Below, in pieces: positions 1 to 9,303 of a DNA stretch of 33,982 nucleotides. This DNA is from DATHSN01 sp035464115. Lineage in GTDB: Bacteria; Actinomycetota; Acidimicrobiia; Acidimicrobiales; SKKL01. A model generated the notes under the pieces. That model worked only from the letters and a program-made list of their open reading frames with translations. It was not told where the DNA came from and searched no databases. Every line of letters begins with the position of its first letter. Position 1 is the first letter of the stretch. The stretch covers positions 1-33,982 of the forward strand of contig DATHSN010000261.1 of the NCBI GenBank assembly GCA_035464115.1, written 5' to 3'. Both the position numbers and the translations under genes were made by a program.

Positions 1-2921
1 CCGGCCTGCCCCCCGTCCCCACCGCAGCACCCGCACCCGCGACCGCCCCCGCGGCGGCCGCGGCCCCCGCGGCCCAGGACCCGGTCGTCACCCGCGTCCT
101 CGAGGTCGTCGCCGCCCAGACCGGCTACCCACCCGAGATGCTCGACCTCGACCTCGACCTCGAAGCCGACCTCGGCATCGACACCGTCAAACAAGCCGAG
201 ACCTTCGCCGCCATCCGCGAGGAGTACGGCATCCCCCGCGACGACAACCTCTCCCTGCGCGACTACCCCACCCTCGCCAGCGTCGTCGGCTTCGTGCACG
301 AACGAGCGACCGGCCTCCCCTCCCCCGACGGTGCCTCCGCCGGAGCGTCGAGCCCGGCGCCGGCCGGTGCCGGGCCCGAGCTCCTCGTCGGTGACGACGA
401 GGCGTCGGCCGCCATCCCCCGCCGCCTGGCCGTCAGCGTCCTGCGTCCCGACCTCGCCGACTGCGTGCCGACGGGCATCACCCTCGACGCGTCGAGCCGC
501 GTCATCGTCGCCCTCGACCAGGGCGGCGACGGCGCCGCACTGGTCGAACGGCTCCGCGACACCGGCGTCGACGTCCTCGTCATCGACGACGCGCCGCCGG
601 CCGACGACCTGCTCACCCGCATCGACGAGTGGCGGGGCGACGGCCCCGTGACGGGCCTCTACTGGCTGCCCGCGCTCGACGTCGAGGACGCCGTCACCGA
701 CCTCGACCTGGCGGCGTGGCGCGAGGCGCTGCGGGTGCGGGTGAAGCTCTTCTACCGCACGTTGCGCCACCTCTACGAGCCGCTCGGCGCACCCGGCTCG
801 TTCGTCGTCGCCGCCACCCGCCTCGGCGGACGCCACGGCTACGACGACGAGGGCGCGGTCGCCCCCATGGGCGGCGCGGTCGTGGGCGCCACCAAGACGT
901 TCAAGCGTGAGCGGCCCGACGCGCTGGTGAAGGCGGTCGACCTGGCCGCCGGCGTCGACCCCGCCGCGGTCGCCGAGCTCCTCGTCGCCGAGACCGAGCG
1001 AGACCCGGGCGCCATCGAGGTCGGCCACCGCGACGGGCGCCGCTTCGTGGTGGTGCTCGCCGAGCAGCCGATGCCCGAGGAGCCCACGGGCATGGAGCTC
1101 GGCCCCGACTCGGTGTTCGTCGTCACCGGAGCGGCCGGGAGCATCGTGTCGGCGATCATCGCCGATCTGGCCCGGGCGTCGAGCGGCGTGTTCCACCTGC
1201 TCGACCTGGCGCCCACGCCCGATCCCGACGACCCCGACCTGGCGGCCTTCGCCGCCGACCGCGACGAGCTCAAGCGCACCATCTTCGAGCGGCTCAAGGA
1301 GTCCGGTGAGCGGGCCACGCCCGCGCTGGTGGAGCGCGAGCTGGCGGGCATCGAGCGGCGCCACGCGGCGCTGGCCTCGGTGCAGGCCGTGGAGGCGGCG
1401 GGCGGCACGGCGCACTACCACAGCGTCAACCTGCTCGACGGCGAGGCGATGGCCGCGGTCACCGACCAGATCCGCGAGCTGAGCGGCCGGGTCGACGTGC
1501 TGCTGCACGCCGGTGGGCTCGAGATCAGCCGGCTGCTGCCCGACAAGGACCCCGCCGAGTTCGACCTGGTCTTCGACGTGAAGGCCGACGGGTGGTTCAA
1601 CCTGCTCGCCGGACTCGGCGACCTCGACATCGGGGCCGCGGTCGTGTTCAGCTCGATCGCCGGGCGGTTCGGCAACGGGGGCCAGGCCGACTACGCAGCG
1701 GCGAACGACCTGCTGTGCAAGTGGACGTCGAGCTTCCGGTCGACCCGACCCGACACCATCGGCCTGGCCGTGGACTGGACGGCGTGGGGCGACATCGGGA
1801 TGGCCACCCGAGGATCGATCCCCACCATGATGCGGGCCGCGGGCATCGACATGCTCCCCGCCGCCGCCGGGATCCCCATCGTGCGACGCGAGCTGGTGGG
1901 CGACCGCCACGCCCGCGAGCTGCTCGTCGGCCAGCGCCTCGGCGTGCTCGTCGAGGAGTGGCACCCGTCCGGGGGCCTCGACGTCGATGCCGACGGGCCG
2001 ATCGCACCCCGGGTGGGCCCCGAGCACACGGTGGTCCTCACCGGGGTCACGGGCGACCTGCTCGTCGACGGCCTGGTGGCCACCGCCACCCTCGACCCGA
2101 CGACGGAGGGGTTCCTCGACGACCACCGCATCGACGGCACGCCGGTGCTGCCCGGGGTGATGGGAGTCGAGGCGTTCGCCGAGATCGCCCGCCTGGCCCA
2201 GCCCGATCTCGTCGTCACGTCGGTGGACGACATCGACTTCCTGGCTCCGGTCAAGTTCTTCCGCGACGAGCCCCGTGAGCTCAAGGTCACCGCCCGCTTC
2301 GTGCCCGACGGCGACGACGTGGTCGCCACCTGCGCACTCGTCGGCGAGCGGATGCTCGCCAACCAGGACGAGCCCCAGGTCACGGTGCACTTCACGGCGA
2401 CCGTTCGGCTCTCACCCGAGCCCAACGACGACGCCTCCCGCGAGGTCGGCGAGCGACCCGACCAGGTGGTGGCCGCCGACGACATCTACCGCATCTACTT
2501 CCACGGACCCGCGTACCAGGTGCTGCACGAGGCCTGGGCCGACGACGACGGCGGGGCGGTCGGGCTCATGGCCGACGAGCTGCCACCGAACCACTCGGCT
2601 CCGGCCGCCACGGTGACCGACCCACGCCTCGTCGAGCTGTGCTTCCAGACCGCTGGCGTCTGGGAGATCGCGGCCACCGGGTCGATGGCGCTGCCCACCC
2701 ACATCGACTCGGTCGTCCTCCGCCGCAGCGGCGCCGACGCGCCGGGACCGGTGCGGGCGATCGTGTCGCCACGCGGCGACGGCAGCTACGACGCTGCCGT
2801 GATCGACGGCGAGGGCCGGGTGCTCGTCGAGCTCGCCGGCTACCGCACCATCGCCCTCCCCGGCGAGCTCGACGCCGAGGTGCTGAACCCCCTCCGCGAC
2901 GGCATGGACGGCGGCGACTGA
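1..2921 (+). CDS. C-terminal part of a PfaA-like type I fatty acid/polyketide synthase (ACP-KR-DH), 5' end outside window
   Basis: The frame is open from base 3 and has no start in the window, so the gene enters from the left. Visible order: an Ala/Pro-rich linker (about 3-75), an acyl carrier domain (about 76-300) with the helix-II motif LGIDTVKQAE, a ketoreductase half without obvious motifs (about 400-1090), the NADP-binding KR half beginning TGAAGS (about 1124), and a hot-dog dehydratase (about 2080-2900). KR catalytic candidates are Ser (1650 or 1653) and Tyr (1692) in FSSIAG...QADYAAAN. DH candidates are His (2124) in DDHRIDGTPVLPG and Asp (2619) in TDPRLVELCFQ. The KR contains the long 'LKRTIFERLKESGERATP' insert that I associate with PUFA-synthase PfaA. 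The protein should build acyl chains on its ACP in the cytoplasm. The carrier residue is Thr (codon 183-185), not Ser. The TGA stop shares a base with the next ATG. The product is unknown. Confidence 0.85.
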   Translation, partial: GLPPVPTAAPAPATAPAAAAAPAAQDPVVTRVLEVVAAQTGYPPEMLDLDLDLEADLGIDTVKQAETFAAIREEYGIPRDDNLSLRDYPTLASVVGFVHERATGLPSPDGASAGASSPAPAGAGPELLVGDDEASAAIPRRLAVSVLRPDLADCVPTGITLDASSRVIVALDQGGDGAALVERLRDTGVDVLVIDDAPPADDLLTRIDEWRGDGPVTGLYWLPALDVEDAVTDLDLAAWREALRVRVKLFYRTLRHLYEPLGAPGSFVVAATRLGGRHGYDDEGAVAPMGGAVVGATKTFKRERPDALVKAVDLAAGVDPAAVAELLVAETERDPGAIEVGHRDGRRFVVVLAEQPMPEEPTGMELGPDSVFVVTGAAGSIVSAIIADLARASSGVFHLLDLAPTPDPDDPDLAAFAADRDELKRTIFERLKESGERATPALVERELAGIERRHAALASVQAVEAAGGTAHYHSVNLLDGEAMAAVTDQIRELSGRVDVLLHAGGLEISRLLPDKDPAEFDLVFDVKADGWFNLLAGLGDLDIGAAVVFSSIAGRFGNGGQADYAAANDLLCKWTSSFRSTRPDTIGLAVDWTAWGDIGMATRGSIPTMMRAAGIDMLPAAAGIPIVRRELVGDRHARELLVGQRLGVLVEEWHPSGGLDVDADGPIAPRVGPEHTVVLTGVTGDLLVDGLVATATLDPTTEGFLDDHRIDGTPVLPGVMGVEAFAEIARLAQPDLVVTSVDDIDFLAPVKFFRDEPRELKVTARFVPDGDDVVATCALVGERMLANQDEPQVTVHFTATVRLSPEPNDDASREVGERPDQVVAADDIYRIYFHGPAYQVLHEAWADDDGGAVGLMADELPPNHSAPAATVTDPRLVELCFQTAGVWEIAATGSMALPTHIDSVVLRRSGADAPGPVRAIVSPRGDGSYDAAVIDGEGRVLVELAGYRTIALPGELDAEVLNPLRDGMDGGD

Positions 2922-5900
2922 TGCCCCGGGCGCAGCGTCTCCAGCGGATCGCGATCGTGGATCGTGGTGAGGCGGCCATCCGGCTCATCGACGCGGTCGC
3001 CGAGCACAACGCCCAGACCGGTGACTCGCTCCGGACCATCGCCCTGGTCACCGACCTCGATCGGCGAGCACGGTTCGCCCGTGAGGCCCACGAGGTGCAC
3101 CACCTCGGACCGGCCCTCGTCGCCGACCGCCGGGGTGGGCAGCACCACGTCTACCGCGACCACGACCGCTTGGGCGCGGCCCTGCGCACCGTCGCCGCCG
3201 ACGCCGTGTGGCCGGGGTGGGGGCTCGTGGCCGAAGACCCGGCGGTGGCCGAGCTGTGCGCCGAGCTGGGCATCGCGTGGATCGGGCCCGATGCGGCCAC
3301 CATCCGACGGGTCGGCGACCGGATCGTCGCCAAGCAGCTCGCCGACTCGGTGCAGGTCGACGTCGTGCCGTGGAGCGGTGGCGCGGTGTCGACGGTCGAA
3401 GAAGCGCGGGCCGCGGCCTCCCGCCTCGGCTACCCGGTGATGGTCAAGCCGGCCACGAGCTTCGACGGCCGGCTGGTCCGCCGGGTGGAGTCGGTCGACG
3501 GGCTGGAGGCGGCGTTCGCGGCCGCCGCAGCCGACGCCCGCTCCGACGACGACGCCGTGTTCGTCGAGAAGGTCGTCACCGGCGGCCGCCACATCGAGGT
3601 CCAGGTGGCCGCCGACGGACAGGGCGCGGTGTGGGCGGTCGGCGTCCGCGACGCCACCGTGCAGCGGCGCGGTCGCAGGATCCTGCACGAGGCCCCGGCG
3701 CCGTCGCTCGACGCCTCGCTCGACGCCCTCGTCCGCGACCACGCCACCCGCGTGGTGACCGCCGCCGGCTACGTCGGGGTCGGCACCGTCGAGCTGCTGC
3801 ACCAGCCCACCACCGGCGAGCTGCACTTCCTCGAGATCACCCCGCGCCTCCAACCCGAGCACGCCGTCACCGAGGCCACCACCGGCGTCGACCTGGTGAA
3901 GCTGCAGCTCCACCTGGCGCTCGGCGGCGCGCTCGACGGGCCGGCGCCCACGACCACCGGAGCGGCCGTCGGGGTGCGGATCCGCGCCGAGGACCCCGAA
4001 CGGGGGTTCGCGCCCACGCCGGGCCCGATCGATCTGCTGCGCCTGCCCGCCGGCCCCGGGATCCGGGTCGACACCGGCGTCGACGAGGGTGACGAGCTCA
4101 CCCCCGAGCACGACCCGCTCATCGCCACCGTGGTCGCCGTCGGTCGCGACCGCAGCGAAGCGCTCGCTCGGCTCGACCGGGCGTTGCGGCAGACCGCGGT
4201 CGTCATCCGCGGGGGTGCCACCACCACCTCGCTCCTGCGCCAGATGCTGAGCGCGCCCGACCTGCGGGCCGGCGAGGTCGACGTCGACTGGGTCGAGCGC
4301 CGCGCGCGCAGCCTGGCCCGCGACGGCGTCCTGCACGCCGAGATCGCCCTGGTGGCCGCGGCCATCGCCGCCTACGCCGAGCAGACCGCGGTGGAGGTCA
4401 GCCGCTTCCGCTCGTCGGCCTCGCGCGGACGCCCCCAGATCGCCGACGCGGTCGGCTCCACCGTCGAGCTGCGCCACGAGGGCCACCGCTACCGGTTCGT
4501 GGTGTTCCGCACGAGCGCCGACCGGTTCCGCGTCGAGGTCGAGGGGGTGACGATCACCGCCATCGTCGACGCCCGCGGCCCCCGGGCGGGCATCGACCTC
4601 ACCATCGGCGGCCGGCGCCACCACGTGCGCAGCTCGGTGCACGGCGTCACCCACCAGATCGAGGTCGACGGCCACGCCCACCGCATCCGCCACGACGAAG
4701 GCGGCGTCGTGCGCGCCACCTCGCCGGCCATCGTCGTGTCGATCCCCGTGGCCGCCGGCGACGTGCTCGCCACGGGCGACCTCGTCGCGGTCATCGAGGC
4801 GATGAAGATGGAGACGGCCATCACCGCCGAGTTCCCCGGGCGGGTGCGCGAGGTGCTGGTCTCGACCAACGCCCACGTCGACGCCGGCGCGCCGCTGGTG
4901 GTGGTCGACCCCGACGTGGTCGACGAGGACACCGGCCCACGCGTGCGCTTCGACGCGCTGGCCGCCGAGGATCGCACGGTCCACGTGGGGTGCCGCCACC
5001 GCCTCGAGACCATCCGCAACCTGCTCCTCGGCTACGACGTCGGCTTCGACGACATCGAGATCTCACCCGCGGCGGGTGGCGACCCGTGCGGCGACCCCGT
5101 CGACGCCGCCGAGCAGGTGCAGCTCGAGGAGGAGATCCTGTCGCTCTTCGTCGACGTGATCGCGCTGTTCCGCCGCAACCCGCTCGACGAGGAGCTCGAC
5201 GCCATCGCCCGGCGCAGCACCGAGGAGTACCTCTTCGCCTACCTCCGACGGCTCGACGCGATGGGCGAAGGCCTCCCCGACCGCTTCCTGGTCCACCTGC
5301 GGCGCACGCTCGCCCACTTCGGGGTCACCAGCCTCGAGCCGTCGCCGAAGCTCGAGACCGCGCTCTACCGCATCGCGCGGTCGCACCAGCGCATGCCCCG
5401 GCAGCTCGTGCCGGTCCTCCAGGTGCTCGAGAACCGGCTCGACCAGCCGGCACCGGGCGCCGACGCCAGCCTCGCCGCGCTCCTCGACCGCATCGTTCGC
5501 GAGACCCGTCACCGCTTCCCGGCCGTGCACGACCTGGCCGCCGAGCTGCGCTACCAGGAGTTCGACCAGCCGTTCCTCGACGAGGTCCGCGACTCGGCCA
5601 TGGCGCGGGCCGACGAGCACATCGACGTGCTCGTCGCCGATCCCACGGGGCCGGGGCGCACCGCCCACGTCGACGCGCTGGTCGACTGCCCACAGCCCCT
5701 GAAGGCCCGCCTCTCACACCGGTTCTCGTCGTCGGATCCGGCGGCCCGCGGCGTCCTCCTCGAGGTCATGACCCGGCGCTACTACCGCACCCGCGACCTG
5801 AGCGCGATGACCACCGGCGAGGTCGACGGCTTCAGCTACGCGTGGGCCGACTACGACCGCGACGGCACACCGCTGCGCGTCGTGAGCACGCACGTCGACG

Positions 5901-8449
5901 AGCCCGACCTCGAAGCCGGCGCCACCGCGCTGCGCTCGTTGCTGGCCGCCGCCGACGACCGCCAGGTGGTCGTCGACCTCTACGTGTGGCGCTCGGGACC
6001 CGGCGACGACGTCGAGCGCACCCGCGCGCGCATCGGCGCGGTGGTGAGCACCGTGCTCGGCCCGCTGGCCCCCCGGCGGGTGGTGGTGGCGCTGTCGTCC
6101 CCCGAGAGCGGCACGAGCATCTCCGACGTGTTGCACTTCACCTTCCGCCCCGACGGCGCAGGCGGTCTCGCTCCCGATCGCGAGGCCCTCGACATCCATC
6201 CGATGATGGCCGAGCGCCTCCAGGTCTGGCGGCTGGCCGCCTTCGAGCTCGAGCAGATCGCCACGCCCCCCGACATCTACCTGTTCCGGGGTCGGGCCCG
6301 CGACAGCGACCGCGACGAGCGGCTCTTCGCCCTCGCCGAGGTGCGCGACTTCACCGCCGTGCGCGACGAGGCGGGCACCGCTCAGCGCATCCCCGAGCTC
6401 GACCGGGTGCTCGGCGAGGTGCTCGGCGCCATCCGGCGGGTGCAGGCCCGGCGGCCGGTCGGACGCCGGCTGCACTGGAACCGCGTGCTGCTCTACGTGT
6501 GGCCGACCATCGACCTCACCGTCGCCGAGATGGCCAGCCTGGCCGAGCGCATGGCGCCCGACACCGCCGATCTGGGCATCGAGAAGGTGCAGCTGCTCGC
6601 CAACGTGGCCGAGGGCGGCACGGTGCGGCCCCGCGTGCTCGACATCAGCAACCCGACGGGCGACCGGCTCCGCCTCCAGATCCGCGATCGCGCCGACGAG
6701 CCGCTGCGCCCGCTCGACTCCGCCACCCGCCGGGTGGTGAACCTGCGCCAACGGGGGCTCGTCTATCCGTTCGACCTGGTCCGGATGCTCGCCGCGCCCG
6801 AGGGCGAGCCCACCGGCGTCCTGCCGCCGGGCACCTTCCAGGAGCACGACCTCGACGGCGACCGGCTGGTCCCCGTCGACCGTCCCGACGGCGAGAACCG
6901 GTCGAACGTGGTCGTCGGGGTGATCTCCAACGTCACCGCCACCCACCCCGAGGGCATGCGCCGGGTGATCCTGCTCGGTGACCCCACCCGGGGCATGGGC
7001 AGCCTCTCCGAGCCCGAGTGCCGCCGGATCAACGCGGCGATGGACCTCGCCGACGAGATGGGCGTGCCCGTCGAGTGGTTCGCGGTGTCCGGTGGAGCGC
7101 TCATCTCCATGGAGAGCGGCACCGAGAACATGGACTGGATCGCACGGGTGCTGCGCCGCATCATCGAGTTCACCCAGGCGGGCGGCGAGATGAACATCGT
7201 CGTGGCCGGCATCAACGTCGGCGCCCAGCCCTACTGGAACGCCGAAGCCACCATGTTGATGCACACCAAGGGCATCTTGGTGATGACCCCCAACAGCGCC
7301 ATGGTGCTCACCGGCAAGGACGCCCTCGACTACTCCGGCGGGGTGTCGGCCGAGGACAACCAGGGCGTCGGCGGCTACGAGCGGATCATGGGCCCGAACG
7401 GGCAGGCCCAGTACTTCGCCCGCGACCTCCACGACGCCTGCCGGATCCTCATGCGCTACTACGACCACAGCTACGTGGCCCCCGGCGAGCGCTTCCCCCG
7501 TCCGGCCCCCACCAACGACCCCCGCGACCGCGACGTGCGGACGTCGCCCCACGGCGGCGACTTCGCCACGGTCGGCGACGTGTTCTCCGCCGAGCAGAAC
7601 CCCGACCGCAAGCGACCGTTCGAGATCCGCAAGGTGATGGCCGCCACCGTCGACCAGGACCACCCCACCATGGAGCGCTGGTACGGCGTCGAGAGCGCCG
7701 AGCTGGCCGTGGTGTGGGAGGCCCACCTCGGCGGCTACCCCGTCTGCCTGCTCGGGATCGAGTCGAAGAACCTGCCCCGGCTCGGCTACGTGCCCGCCGA
7801 CGGGCCGTCGGTGTGGACGTCGGGCACCTTGTTCCCGATGGCGTCGAAGAAGATCGCCCGCGCCATCAACGCGGCGAGCGGCAACCGGCCGCTCGTCGTG
7901 CTCGCCAACCTGTCGGGCTTCGACGGATCACCCGAGTCGCTGCGCCAGTGGCAGCTCGAGTACGGCGCCGAGATCGGTCGCGCGGTCGTCAACTTCCGTG
8001 GCCCCATCGTGTTCTGCGTCGTGTCCCGCTACCACGGCGGTGCGTTCGTGGTCTTCTCGGGGACCCTCCACGACAACATGGAGGTCGTGGCGCTCGAGGG
8101 CTCGCGGGCGTCGGTCATCGGCGGCGCCCCCGCCGCCGCGGTGGTGTTCGCCCGCGAGGTCCAGCGCCGCACCGCCGAGGATCCCGAGCTGCTCGAGCTC
8201 GAGCGTCGCGCCAGCGCGGCCGACGGCGCCGAGCGCGCCGAGCTGGTGGCGCAGCTGGCCACCCGGCGAGCCGACGCCCGCACCCGCCACATGGGTGAGG
8301 TCGCCGCCGAGTTCGACACCATCCACGACGTCGAGCGGGCCCTGCGGGTGGGGTCGTTGCAGCGCATCATCTCCGCGGCGGAGATGCGGCCCTACCTCAT
8401 CGACGCGCTGGAGCGAGGCATGGCCCGTGAGCTCGAACGGCTCGGCTGA
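2921..8449 (+). CDS. Single-chain multidomain acyl-CoA (acetyl/propionyl-CoA) carboxylase, eukaryotic-ACC-like architecture, 1842 aa
   Basis: This biotin enzyme would carboxylate acyl-CoA to malonyl- or methylmalonyl-CoA, the extender unit for the synthase next door. Order: biotin carboxylase (BC, about 1-460, with RHIEVQ, EAPAP, RLQPEHAVTE), BT-type linker (about 505-595), biotin carrier (about 600-667) with EAMKME and biotin Lys629, a long central region (about 675-1260), and carboxyltransferase (CT, about 1260-1842) with the SGGAL oxyanion region, MTPNSAMVLTGKDAL and the terminal RIISAAEMRPYLIDA. Central segments such as LLEVMTRRYY and the HPMMAERLQVWRLAAFEL stretch follow the eukaryotic ACC central domain, which ordinary bacterial two- or four-subunit carboxylases lack. 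Several BC residues are unusual: no glycine-rich ATP loop after Lys176, RRGRR instead of RRHQK, and Thr307 where Asn is usual. The frame extends upstream to 2639, but ATG 2921 overlaps the previous stop (TGATG) and begins the BC fold. Acyl-CoA specificity cannot be read from the sequence. Confidence 0.9.
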   Translation: MPRAQRLQRIAIVDRGEAAIRLIDAVAEHNAQTGDSLRTIALVTDLDRRARFAREAHEVHHLGPALVADRRGGQHHVYRDHDRLGAALRTVAADAVWPGWGLVAEDPAVAELCAELGIAWIGPDAATIRRVGDRIVAKQLADSVQVDVVPWSGGAVSTVEEARAAASRLGYPVMVKPATSFDGRLVRRVESVDGLEAAFAAAAADARSDDDAVFVEKVVTGGRHIEVQVAADGQGAVWAVGVRDATVQRRGRRILHEAPAPSLDASLDALVRDHATRVVTAAGYVGVGTVELLHQPTTGELHFLEITPRLQPEHAVTEATTGVDLVKLQLHLALGGALDGPAPTTTGAAVGVRIRAEDPERGFAPTPGPIDLLRLPAGPGIRVDTGVDEGDELTPEHDPLIATVVAVGRDRSEALARLDRALRQTAVVIRGGATTTSLLRQMLSAPDLRAGEVDVDWVERRARSLARDGVLHAEIALVAAAIAAYAEQTAVEVSRFRSSASRGRPQIADAVGSTVELRHEGHRYRFVVFRTSADRFRVEVEGVTITAIVDARGPRAGIDLTIGGRRHHVRSSVHGVTHQIEVDGHAHRIRHDEGGVVRATSPAIVVSIPVAAGDVLATGDLVAVIEAMKMETAITAEFPGRVREVLVSTNAHVDAGAPLVVVDPDVVDEDTGPRVRFDALAAEDRTVHVGCRHRLETIRNLLLGYDVGFDDIEISPAAGGDPCGDPVDAAEQVQLEEEILSLFVDVIALFRRNPLDEELDAIARRSTEEYLFAYLRRLDAMGEGLPDRFLVHLRRTLAHFGVTSLEPSPKLETALYRIARSHQRMPRQLVPVLQVLENRLDQPAPGADASLAALLDRIVRETRHRFPAVHDLAAELRYQEFDQPFLDEVRDSAMARADEHIDVLVADPTGPGRTAHVDALVDCPQPLKARLSHRFSSSDPAARGVLLEVMTRRYYRTRDLSAMTTGEVDGFSYAWADYDRDGTPLRVVSTHVDEPDLEAGATALRSLLAAADDRQVVVDLYVWRSGPGDDVERTRARIGAVVSTVLGPLAPRRVVVALSSPESGTSISDVLHFTFRPDGAGGLAPDREALDIHPMMAERLQVWRLAAFELEQIATPPDIYLFRGRARDSDRDERLFALAEVRDFTAVRDEAGTAQRIPELDRVLGEVLGAIRRVQARRPVGRRLHWNRVLLYVWPTIDLTVAEMASLAERMAPDTADLGIEKVQLLANVAEGGTVRPRVLDISNPTGDRLRLQIRDRADEPLRPLDSATRRVVNLRQRGLVYPFDLVRMLAAPEGEPTGVLPPGTFQEHDLDGDRLVPVDRPDGENRSNVVVGVISNVTATHPEGMRRVILLGDPTRGMGSLSEPECRRINAAMDLADEMGVPVEWFAVSGGALISMESGTENMDWIARVLRRIIEFTQAGGEMNIVVAGINVGAQPYWNAEATMLMHTKGILVMTPNSAMVLTGKDALDYSGGVSAEDNQGVGGYERIMGPNGQAQYFARDLHDACRILMRYYDHSYVAPGERFPRPAPTNDPRDRDVRTSPHGGDFATVGDVFSAEQNPDRKRPFEIRKVMAATVDQDHPTMERWYGVESAELAVVWEAHLGGYPVCLLGIESKNLPRLGYVPADGPSVWTSGTLFPMASKKIARAINAASGNRPLVVLANLSGFDGSPESLRQWQLEYGAEIGRAVVNFRGPIVFCVVSRYHGGAFVVFSGTLHDNMEVVALEGSRASVIGGAPAAAVVFAREVQRRTAEDPELLELERRASAADGAERAELVAQLATRRADARTRHMGEVAAEFDTIHDVERALRVGSLQRIISAAEMRPYLIDALERGMARELERLG

Positions 8450-9272
8450 CCCGGCCCGCACCGTCCGCTTCCACGCCGCCGGCCAGCACGAGGTCCCCGA
8501 CCACGACGACTGGTTGACCCCGGCCGACGCGGCGCGCTTCGCCACCATGCGGTTCACCAAGCGCCGCGACGAGTCGCGCCTCGGTCGGTGGACCGCGAAG
8601 GGCGCGGTCGCCCGCGCCCTCGACCGGCCCGTCGAGCACGCGGCGCTGCGGGCCATCTCGATCCGCAACGCCGCCGACGGCGCGCCCGAGGCGTTCGTCG
8701 ACGACGCACCCGCCGGCGTCGCCATCTCCATGACCGACCGGGCCGGCTGGGCGGTGTGCCTGGTGGCCGAGGGCACCGACGCGCTCGGCTGCGACCTCGA
8801 GCTGGTGGAGCCGCGCTCACACCGGTTCGTGGCCGACTACTTCACCCCCCGCGAGCAGGAGATGGTGGCTGCCGCGCCCGACGACCACGACCTGCTGGCC
8901 AACCTGGTGTGGTCGGCCAAGGAGAGCGCGCTCAAGGTGCTGCGCCAGGGGCTGCGGCTCGACACCCGCACCGTCGAGGTGGCGCTGCTCGACGCCGAGA
9001 TCGGCGCCTGGCGGGCCCTGGCCGTCACCACCGCCGACGGCGAGCGCTTCGACGGCTGGTGGATCCGCCACGGCGACTTCGTGCTCACCTGCTGCGCCCG
9101 GGGCGGCGCCGCCGCGCCGGTGCCGATGCAGGACCCGTCGCCCCTCACCACCGCGGCGCCGGTGCACTCGTGGCTCGCCGCGCCCCGCCGGGAGCTCCCG
9201 GGGGGCGAGTTCGGCAGCGAACAGGGAGGCGGAGCTGATGATCGCCTTCCCGGCGACACGCCCTCGTCGTAG
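8427..9272 (+). CDS. 4'-phosphopantetheinyl transferase (Sfp/AcpT type)
   Basis: It would transfer 4'-phosphopantetheine from CoA to carrier proteins, most obviously the ACP domain(s) of the synthase at the start of the window. The Mg/CoA motif GCDLE lies at residues 121-125 and WSAKES at 162-167 with Lys170, the two signatures of the superfamily. Length is 281 aa, longer than many Sfp-type enzymes. The last 50 or so residues (about 9110-9272) are low-complexity and Pro/Gly-rich, with no visible domain. GTG 8427 overlaps the end of the carboxylase gene by 23 bases and gives a complete N-terminus. The first in-frame ATG, at 8547, would remove about 40 residues, so GTG is preferred. It is the third gene of a coupled operon, which supports a dedicated role. 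The tail and exact start are the uncertain parts. Confidence 0.88.
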   Translation: MSSNGSADPARTVRFHAAGQHEVPDHDDWLTPADAARFATMRFTKRRDESRLGRWTAKGAVARALDRPVEHAALRAISIRNAADGAPEAFVDDAPAGVAISMTDRAGWAVCLVAEGTDALGCDLELVEPRSHRFVADYFTPREQEMVAAAPDDHDLLANLVWSAKESALKVLRQGLRLDTRTVEVALLDAEIGAWRALAVTTADGERFDGWWIRHGDFVLTCCARGGAAAPVPMQDPSPLTTAAPVHSWLAAPRRELPGGEFGSEQGGGADDRLPGDTPSS

Positions 9273-9303
9273 GTGCCATCGACACGGCCACGGCCGGACA
9301 TGG

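Noticed and set aside
2639..2920. An N-terminal extension of the carboxylase gene upstream of ATG 2921
   Set aside because: The added residues are Arg-rich shadow sequence inside the synthase gene; the biotin carboxylase fold starts at ATG 2921, which overlaps the previous stop.
5714..7726. Long open frame on the - strand inside the carboxylase gene, and similar long antisense frames at 2840-4999, 10295-11512 and 28700-31021
   Set aside because: They are low-complexity, His/Gly/Arg-rich mirror products of GC-rich coding DNA and lie opposite genes with clear conserved motifs. No domain is visible in them.
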